Of a stretch of 11,145 nucleotides of DNA, positions 5,687 through 11,145 are shown one piece after another. The DNA lies in the NCBI GenBank assembly GCA_046262515.1, contig JBHEMP010000045.1, forward strand, positions 1-11,145. Reading direction: 5' to 3'. How positions within the stretch are numbered: the first letter of the stretch is position 1; each line of letters opens with the position of its first letter. The notes below the pieces were generated by a model. That model saw nothing but the letters and a program-made list of their open reading frames with translations, was not told where the DNA came from and did not search any database. The translations under genes were made by a program, and so were the position numbers. Source of the stretch: JAXDLW01 sp046262515 (lineage in GTDB: Bacteria > Chloroflexota > Dormibacteria > DASZGP01).

Positions 5687-8600
5687 ACTCCGTACGCGAC
5701 GGCGGACATCTCCCAACAGGGATAGTCACGCTCCTACTGACCGACGTGCAGGGATCAAGCCGGCTCTGGGAGGAGCAGCGTCAGAACATGCCGGGGGCCA
5801 TGACACGCCACCACGAAATCCTCTTCGACGTCATTGATGCGCACCGCGGCAAACGCCCGCGTGACCAGGGCGAGGGCGACAGCGTACTAGCTGCCTTTGC
5901 GCGTGCGACCGATGCTGTCGGCTGCGCGCTGGAGCTCCAGCGACAGCTCGGCGCGGAACCCTGGCCCGACGGGATCAGCATCCGGGTGAGGATGGCGGTA
6001 CACACGGGGGAGGTCGAGCTGCGCGGTGAGGACAACTACTTCGGACCTGCCATAAACCGTGCTGCGCGTTTGCGTGGGATTGGCCACGGTGGGCAGGTCC
6101 TGCTGTCCAGCGCGACCGCCGACGTGGTCCAGGAGGGTCTCCCGCACGGCGCCACCCTTCGCGACCTCGGGTTGCACCGACTCAAGGACCTGGGGCGCCC
6201 CGAGCGTGTGTTTCAACTCTGCCACAAAGACCTGGCTGGCGAGTTCCCCCCGCTCAAGTCTCTCAATACGTTGCCCAACAACCTTCCTTTGCAGGTCACG
6301 AGTTTTGTCGGCCGGGAGCGCGAGACCGCACAGGTGGCGCGCCTGGTCGAGGCCAACCGCCTGGTGACGCTGACGGGGGCCGGCGGCTGCGGTAAGACGC
6401 GCCTGGCCCTGCAGGTCGCCGCTGAGCTCCTGCAGGGAGACGCGGGAGGCGTCTGGTTCGTCGACCTGGCGCCTCTCAGTGACGGTGCGCTGGTGCCCGC
6501 CGCGGTCGCGACGGCACTCCGGCTCCAGGAGGAGCCAGGGCGGAGGGTCATCGATACCCTTGTCGACCACCTCCGTGAGCGGCGCATCCTCATCCTGCTC
6601 GACAACTGCGAGCACATGCTGCCCGCCTGTGCCGACCTGATGGACAGGTTGATGCCCGCATGCGCGGACCTGCACATCCTCGCGACGAGCCGCGAAGGGC
6701 TCGCGGTGGCGGGAGAGACAACCTGGAGGGTGCCATCCATGTCGCTCCCGGACGCTGAGCAGGCGCAGCCGCTGGAGGAGTTTGCCCAGGGCGAGGCCGT
6801 TAGCCTGTTCGTCGAGCGGGCGCGCAGCCTCGACCCATCCTTCGCCCTGACGGCCGCGGACGCGCCCGCGGTTGCTCGGATCTGCCGGCGCCTGGACGGC
6901 ATTCCACTCGCCATCGAGCTGGCAGCCGCCCTTACCGATGTGCTCGGTTGCAGCCAGATCGCTGATCGACTGAACGATCGCTTTCGACTTCTGACCGGCG
7001 GCACGAGGACGGGCATCGAACGCCAGCAGACGCTGCGCGCGGCCGTGGACTGGAGCTTTGCGCTGCTGACCGAGGAGCAAAAGACGTTATTGGTTCGCCT
7101 CTCAGTATTCGCGGGTGGCTTCACCCTGGAGGCCACGGAGGCAGTGGGAGCGGGAGGGCAGATCGACCCTGGCGAAGTGCTTGGCTTGCTGTCGCAACTG
7201 CTGCGCAAGTCGATGGCCCAGATGGAGAAGACAGACGGCGCCACCCGGTACCGGCTCCTGGAGACAATTCGCCAGTTCGCGCGTGACAAGCTGCTCGAGT
7301 CGGGCGAGGCGGACGACGTCCGCAGCCGGCACCGCGATTGGTACCTGGTGCTCGCCCAGAAAGCAGAGGTGCACATCCGGGCGGGCGGCGCACAGGCGGA
7401 GTGGCTGACCGTATTGGAGAAGGAAAACGACAACCTGCGGGCAGCGCTGGAGTGGAGCATGGCCGACAGCGACCCCTCACCTGGGGCTCACCTCGGGGTG
7501 GCGCTGTCCCCGTCTTGGCAGCTGCGGCGGAAGCTCGGCGAGGGGCGGCGCTGGATGGACCAGGTGTTGGCCAAAAAGGGCGACCTGCCGTCGCAGCTCC
7601 GAGGCAGGGCGCTCGGTGTAGCCGGCGGACTGGCGTGGGCCGCTTCGGACCTCGAATCGGCTCGGCCACTGCTGGAGGAAGGCCTCGCCGTTTCGCGAGC
7701 AGTGGCTGACGAGACGGCGATCGCGCGGTCGTTGATGGGCCTGGGAAATGTCTCTATGACTTCAGGGGACACTGCGGCCGCCCGCGGAGTCTATGAAGAG
7801 GGGCTTGCAGTCAGCCGGAGAATCGGCGACAGGGCCATGGAGGCCGCGGCCCTCAACGGCCTGGGACTGTGCGCGATGAGTGAAAACGATTACACGTTGG
7901 CGCGAGCGTTGCACGAGGAGAGCCGGACCGTAATGCATGAGGCCGGGAACGTGATCGGCGTGATAGCGAACCAGATGAATCTCGGGAACCTTGCTTTTGC
8001 CCAGGGTGACATTGGCCGCGCAACCGAGCTCAACTCTTCCACTCTGACGATCGCGCGAGAAGTGGGGGCCAGGCAGGCGGTCGCTGTCGGCCTGATGTTT
8101 GCCGGGTACATCGCCTTAACCCGGGGAGATGTCGAAGCGGCGACGCGGTGCTGGCAAGAACAGCTGTCCGAGGCCGGCGACGCTGAGCTCCCCTGGATCG
8201 AGATGGATGCAAAGGCGGGACTTCAATACCTCGCGGGCGACTACGCCGGGGCTCGTGCCTTGTTCGAGCAGGCTGCGACGACGGCGCCTGGCCTGCAAAA
8301 CAAAATCCTGATGTTGACCTGGGCCGGCAATTCGGCTGAGGGCGAAGGCAACACCAATGGGGCTAGCAGTGCCGCTGAGCGAGCGCTGGCACTCGCCAAG
8401 GGAGGGGGCAACTGGCCGCCTATGATCGAATTGCTCAACAACCTGGGCCGGCTGACGCGCATCTCGGGCGATCTCGGCGGCGGCGCAGCCAGGCATCGCG
8501 AGGCGCTGTCGATGGCGGCCAAACTTGGCTACCGCCAGGAGATCGCGTCATCCCTGGACGGCCTTGCGGCCATTGTGGGAGAGCAGGGTGAGGGTGCCAG

Positions 8601-8826
8601 GGCGGGTCGTCTTTTCGGGGCAGCTGCGGCCCTAAATGAGGCGCTCGGTGCCGTGATCTGGCCGCACGTCCGCGCCACACACGAGCAGTCACTGGCGGCC
8701 TGTCGGGCTCTGGTTGACGCGGACACCTGGGCGGCTGCGTGGGCCGAGGGTGAGGCGATGACCCAGGACCAGGCCATTGCGTACGCTCTCGACGGTTACC
8801 AGGCGGGATCCCCCGCGCGACAGTAG
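5683..8826 (+). CDS. Class III nucleotidyl cyclase - NB-ARC/STAND ATPase - TPR protein
   Basis: An intact 1047-residue cytoplasmic multidomain protein. The cyclase domain (13-180) has GIVTLLLTDVQGSS with metal Asp21, QGEGDS with Asp66, NYFG and INRAARL with the transition-state Asn125 and Arg129. The substrate-selecting pair is Gln62/Asn118 instead of Lys/Asp, as reported for mycobacterial Rv0386. NB-ARC (about 205-470) has FVGRERE, P-loop GAGGCGKT at 232-239, Walker B ILILLDNCEH (Asp307), ATSRE, and GIPLAIELAA at 406-414. A winged-helix region follows, then irregular TPRs from about 640 to 960 and a family-typical tail (AGRLFGAAAALNEALGA...AWAEGEAMT). TTG 5683 is the only possible start, because an in-frame TGA lies at 5674 and the next ATG (5790) would cut off the cyclase motif. 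The start overlaps the nucleotidyltransferase stop (TTGA). Probably a ligand-gated switch that couples sensing by TPRs to ATP binding and cyclase activity. No output DNA-binding domain is seen. Confidence 0.9.
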   Translation: MNSVRDGGHLPTGIVTLLLTDVQGSSRLWEEQRQNMPGAMTRHHEILFDVIDAHRGKRPRDQGEGDSVLAAFARATDAVGCALELQRQLGAEPWPDGISIRVRMAVHTGEVELRGEDNYFGPAINRAARLRGIGHGGQVLLSSATADVVQEGLPHGATLRDLGLHRLKDLGRPERVFQLCHKDLAGEFPPLKSLNTLPNNLPLQVTSFVGRERETAQVARLVEANRLVTLTGAGGCGKTRLALQVAAELLQGDAGGVWFVDLAPLSDGALVPAAVATALRLQEEPGRRVIDTLVDHLRERRILILLDNCEHMLPACADLMDRLMPACADLHILATSREGLAVAGETTWRVPSMSLPDAEQAQPLEEFAQGEAVSLFVERARSLDPSFALTAADAPAVARICRRLDGIPLAIELAAALTDVLGCSQIADRLNDRFRLLTGGTRTGIERQQTLRAAVDWSFALLTEEQKTLLVRLSVFAGGFTLEATEAVGAGGQIDPGEVLGLLSQLLRKSMAQMEKTDGATRYRLLETIRQFARDKLLESGEADDVRSRHRDWYLVLAQKAEVHIRAGGAQAEWLTVLEKENDNLRAALEWSMADSDPSPGAHLGVALSPSWQLRRKLGEGRRWMDQVLAKKGDLPSQLRGRALGVAGGLAWAASDLESARPLLEEGLAVSRAVADETAIARSLMGLGNVSMTSGDTAAARGVYEEGLAVSRRIGDRAMEAAALNGLGLCAMSENDYTLARALHEESRTVMHEAGNVIGVIANQMNLGNLAFAQGDIGRATELNSSTLTIAREVGARQAVAVGLMFAGYIALTRGDVEAATRCWQEQLSEAGDAELPWIEMDAKAGLQYLAGDYAGARALFEQAATTAPGLQNKILMLTWAGNSAEGEGNTNGASSAAERALALAKGGGNWPPMIELLNNLGRLTRISGDLGGGAARHREALSMAAKLGYRQEIASSLDGLAAIVGEQGEGARAGRLFGAAAALNEALGAVIWPHVRATHEQSLAACRALVDADTWAAAWAEGEAMTQDQAIAYALDGYQAGSPARQ

Positions 8827-8832
8827 ACGGAG

Positions 8833-11145
8833 TTAGCGGGGAGGCAGCTCCGGGAGCGTGAGGCGGGGGCGCTTGTCGACGTCCGGCCTCAGCGGCCGGT
8901 GCTTCTTCAGCGCCGCCTTCACCAGCTGGAGGGCTTTGTCCATCTGCGGGTCCTTACCGGCCGCCCAGTCCTGCGGGCGCACGTCCACGTCAAAGTCGGG
9001 ATCAGTGCCGTAGTTCTCCACCCCCCAGCCCACGTCGTTGAACCAGAACGAGAACTGCGGCTGGGTGGTCACGCTGCCGTCAGCCAGGAGGTGCCTGGGG
9101 TTGATACCGATGACCCCGCCCCAGGTTCGCTTGCCCACCACGGGGCCCAGCTTCATCAGCTTGAAGGTGTGGGTGAAAATGTCGCCGTCCGACCCGGCGT
9201 TCTCATCGGTGATGCAGACCAGGGGGCCCGCCGGTGACAGCGATGGGTACGATTCGTCCGGCCCGTAGCGCTGGACGTCATACCCCAGCCGCTTGCGCGC
9301 CAGCCTTTCCAACAGGATCTGCGACACGTGGCCGCCACCGTTGTTGCGAACGTCCACGATCAGGGCTTCGTGGTCAACCTCGGAGAAGTACGTGCGGTGG
9401 AACTCGGCGAAGCCGTTCGCCCCCATGTCGGGGATGTGCACATACCCCACGCGACCGCCGGTGGCGGCGTGGACGCGGTCGCGGTTCTGGTCGACCCATT
9501 CGCGGTAGCGCAGCGGCACCTCGTCGGCCAGCGTGGTCACCAGGACCTGTCGAACGGCGCCTCGCGCGGACCGTGCCACTGTCAGCTCCACCGGCTGCCC
9601 GGCCTGGTTGACCAGCAGCTGCGCCGGGCGGAGATCCGGGCCCACGGGGCGGCCGTTGATGGCGAGGATGAAGTCTCCCTCCTGGACATTCACGCCTGGG
9701 GCCTGCAGTGGCGACGCGCATTTGGCGTCCCATGGATCCCCGCGGACAAGCCGCGCGACGCGCCAGCGGCCCGACCGACGGTCCAGCTCCAGGTCAGCCC
9801 CGAGGAACCCCATCGGGTAGGCGGGCACAGGTCGGTAGTCGCCGCCGATTTCGTATGCATGGGAGGTGCCGAGCTCGCCCTGCATCTCCCACATCAGGTC
9901 GGAGAACTCGGAGCGGCAGCCCACCCTCTCGATCAGCGGGAAGTAGCGGTCGTGGACACGCCGCCAGTCCACGCCGGACATGTCGGCCATCCAGAAGAAC
10001 TCCCGCTGCAGGCGCCACGCCTCGGAATACATCTGGCGCCACTCCGACGCGGGGTCCACGGAGACCCGCACCCGGTCGAGGTCGATCCAGCCGCTCTTGC
10101 GACCCGGTGGGCCCGCGCCGTCGGGTCCCTCCGGCGGCTTGGCGCCCGCCGGCAGCGCGCGAAGCCGATTGTTGCTCGCGTAGACCAGGGTGGAGCCGTC
10201 GGCCGAGACTTCGAAGGTGCTCACCTCCCCGGTCAGTGGTTCTTTGCGGCGCTCCACCATGTCCCAGGCTTCCAGCGTGCCGGTGCTGGGCGGCCCGCCG
10301 CCCATGCGGTTCTGGCCGAGGGTGCCGGAAACCTGGCGGCTCAGGAGGAGGACCTTGCCCGGGATGGCCACGACCTTGTCGTAAAGCCCCTCCTCCACGG
10401 GGAACTCGACGACCCGCGTGCCGATGCCATCAAGGTCGATGCGGACCTCTGGCGGCTTCTCGGTCTTCTTAGCCTTGTGGCCTCCCGGGACCGCCACGTC
10501 GTCGCCGGTTTCACCCTGACCCTCCTTGAGGCTCCGAGGATCGCCCAGGAAGGGGGAGCGGAGGTCGTTGCGCAGTGTGACGGCGTATGGCCGCGTTGCG
10601 CGGGGGAAACCGTAGTCGAAGAAGACCGTGTCGACAACCGGGTCGAACACCCGCGCCGAAAGGAAGAACAGGTACTTGCCGTCAGGGCTCCAGGATGGAC
10701 AGAAGTCCACGAACTGGGGTGCCGTCACCAGGTGGGTGGTATCGGTTTCAGCCCGCCAGAGCTTGATCGAGCGGGTCTCATGGAAGGTGGCGCAGCTGTA
10801 CGCCAACCACCTGCCATCCGGCGACCACGTCACGTTCTGCAGGGGGCCGTCGTCACTGCGGTCGAGACGGCGCAGCGTTGCCGACTTGAGGTCCACCAGG
10901 AGCAGCTCGTTGCGCTGGTTCACCAGGGCGAGTTGGTCGGCCACCGGTGATACGGCGATATCCAGCACCAGGCCGATGTCCAGGCCGTCCAGCCGGCGGG
11001 TCGTCTCTTTGGCCCCGGCGTGGTGGACCTCGATCATGTCCTCGCCGGTCTCGTCGCTTACGGTGACAAAGGACTCGCCGTCCCGCGTCCAGCGCGCCAG
11101 GCGGTAGCGCACGCCGTCCACCGCGCCGTGCTGGCGCACGTTGGC
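8833..11145 (-). CDS. Tricorn-type protease (S41 family), C-terminal ~770 residues
   Basis: The frame stays open to the right edge, so the N-terminus is missing; the GTG at 11137-11139 is just an internal codon. Residue numbers here count from that GTG. Residues 1-330 are beta-propeller repeats (WSPDGRWLAYSC, SWSPDGKYLFFLS, VSADGSTLVYAS). A Pro/Gly-rich linker at 335-348 follows, then the helical core (YSEAWRLQREFFW), a PDZ-like domain (about 440-535; VQEGDFILAINGRPV) and the S41 catalytic domain. The tricorn tetrad is complete: Ser426-His427 in ELGTSHAYE, nucleophile Ser650 in NAGSDGD, and Glu708 in GVENYGTDP. Tricorn enzymes cut peptides released by the proteasome or other proteases; bacterial homologs are cytoplasmic or of unknown place. 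The stop TAA lies 6 bases from the STAND gene stop. The C-terminal tail is Pro-rich. Confidence 0.93.
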   Translation of the reverse strand, partial: ANVRQHGAVDGVRYRLARWTRDGESFVTVSDETGEDMIEVHHAGAKETTRRLDGLDIGLVLDIAVSPVADQLALVNQRNELLLVDLKSATLRRLDRSDDGPLQNVTWSPDGRWLAYSCATFHETRSIKLWRAETDTTHLVTAPQFVDFCPSWSPDGKYLFFLSARVFDPVVDTVFFDYGFPRATRPYAVTLRNDLRSPFLGDPRSLKEGQGETGDDVAVPGGHKAKKTEKPPEVRIDLDGIGTRVVEFPVEEGLYDKVVAIPGKVLLLSRQVSGTLGQNRMGGGPPSTGTLEAWDMVERRKEPLTGEVSTFEVSADGSTLVYASNNRLRALPAGAKPPEGPDGAGPPGRKSGWIDLDRVRVSVDPASEWRQMYSEAWRLQREFFWMADMSGVDWRRVHDRYFPLIERVGCRSEFSDLMWEMQGELGTSHAYEIGGDYRPVPAYPMGFLGADLELDRRSGRWRVARLVRGDPWDAKCASPLQAPGVNVQEGDFILAINGRPVGPDLRPAQLLVNQAGQPVELTVARSARGAVRQVLVTTLADEVPLRYREWVDQNRDRVHAATGGRVGYVHIPDMGANGFAEFHRTYFSEVDHEALIVDVRNNGGGHVSQILLERLARKRLGYDVQRYGPDESYPSLSPAGPLVCITDENAGSDGDIFTHTFKLMKLGPVVGKRTWGGVIGINPRHLLADGSVTTQPQFSFWFNDVGWGVENYGTDPDFDVDVRPQDWAAGKDPQMDKALQLVKAALKKHRPLRPDVDKRPRLTLPELPPR

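Noticed and set aside
5887..7460. Minus-strand open frames (397 and 415 codons) opposite the intact STAND gene
   Set aside because: Composition is that of antisense GC-rich frames, with no domain; the plus frame carries cyclase and NB-ARC motifs throughout.
9328..10950. 540-codon plus-strand open frame opposite the tricorn gene
   Set aside because: No recognisable motif and antisense to the PDZ, linker and propeller coding of a clear tricorn protease.

Overview
The window is strongly GC-rich (by eye about two thirds G+C), densely coded on both strands, and comes from a free-living bacterium. The start regions rely little on Shine-Dalgarno sites: several starts sit a few bases behind a TANNNT -10 box, as in leaderless transcripts. 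Together with an actinobacterial-type PruA N-terminus, a tricorn-core protease and two class III cyclase/STAND-ATPase/TPR proteins, this suggests Actinomycetota or a Chloroflexota/Dormibacterota-like soil lineage. No ribosomal marker is present, so the phylum is an inference.

Layout. Positions 1-308 (minus) hold the first ~102 codons of 1-pyrroline-5-carboxylate dehydrogenase (proline/glutamate catabolism), running off the left edge. It is divergent, across only 34 bases, from a complete thiolase (343-1503, plus). Convergent with the thiolase is a large minus-strand gene (1541-4632) for a class III nucleotidyl cyclase + NB-ARC/STAND ATPase + TPR protein. It is split by a one-base frameshift near 3685. 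A ~120-base regulatory gap (4633-4752) separates it from a divergent plus-strand cluster of three overlapping genes. These are an XRE-family HTH regulator (4753-5139), a minimal Pol-beta-type nucleotidyltransferase of the AbiEii-like kind (5129-5686), and a second, intact cyclase-STAND-TPR protein (5683-8826). The right end (8833-11145, minus) is most of a tricorn-type S41 protease, running off the right edge and convergent with the STAND gene across 6 bases.

How the parts may work together. The XRE/nucleotidyltransferase pair looks like a toxin-antitoxin or abortive-infection module. Its reading frames overlap each other, and the nucleotidyltransferase stop overlaps the TTG start of the STAND gene (TTGA). 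The three proteins are therefore probably made from one message with coupled translation. A 13-base palindrome, GATATA-C-TATATC, lies over the -10 box of this operon, in the gap shared with the divergent, damaged STAND paralog, and is a good candidate operator for the XRE protein. The XRE-nucleotidyltransferase-cyclase/STAND cluster is the most interesting item here: a possible signal-sensing or defence module, not proven by sequence alone. The flanking PruA, thiolase and tricorn genes look like ordinary metabolic and housekeeping genes. No tRNA, rRNA, CRISPR array or insertion sequence was seen, and no stretch over about 120 bases lacks a gene.
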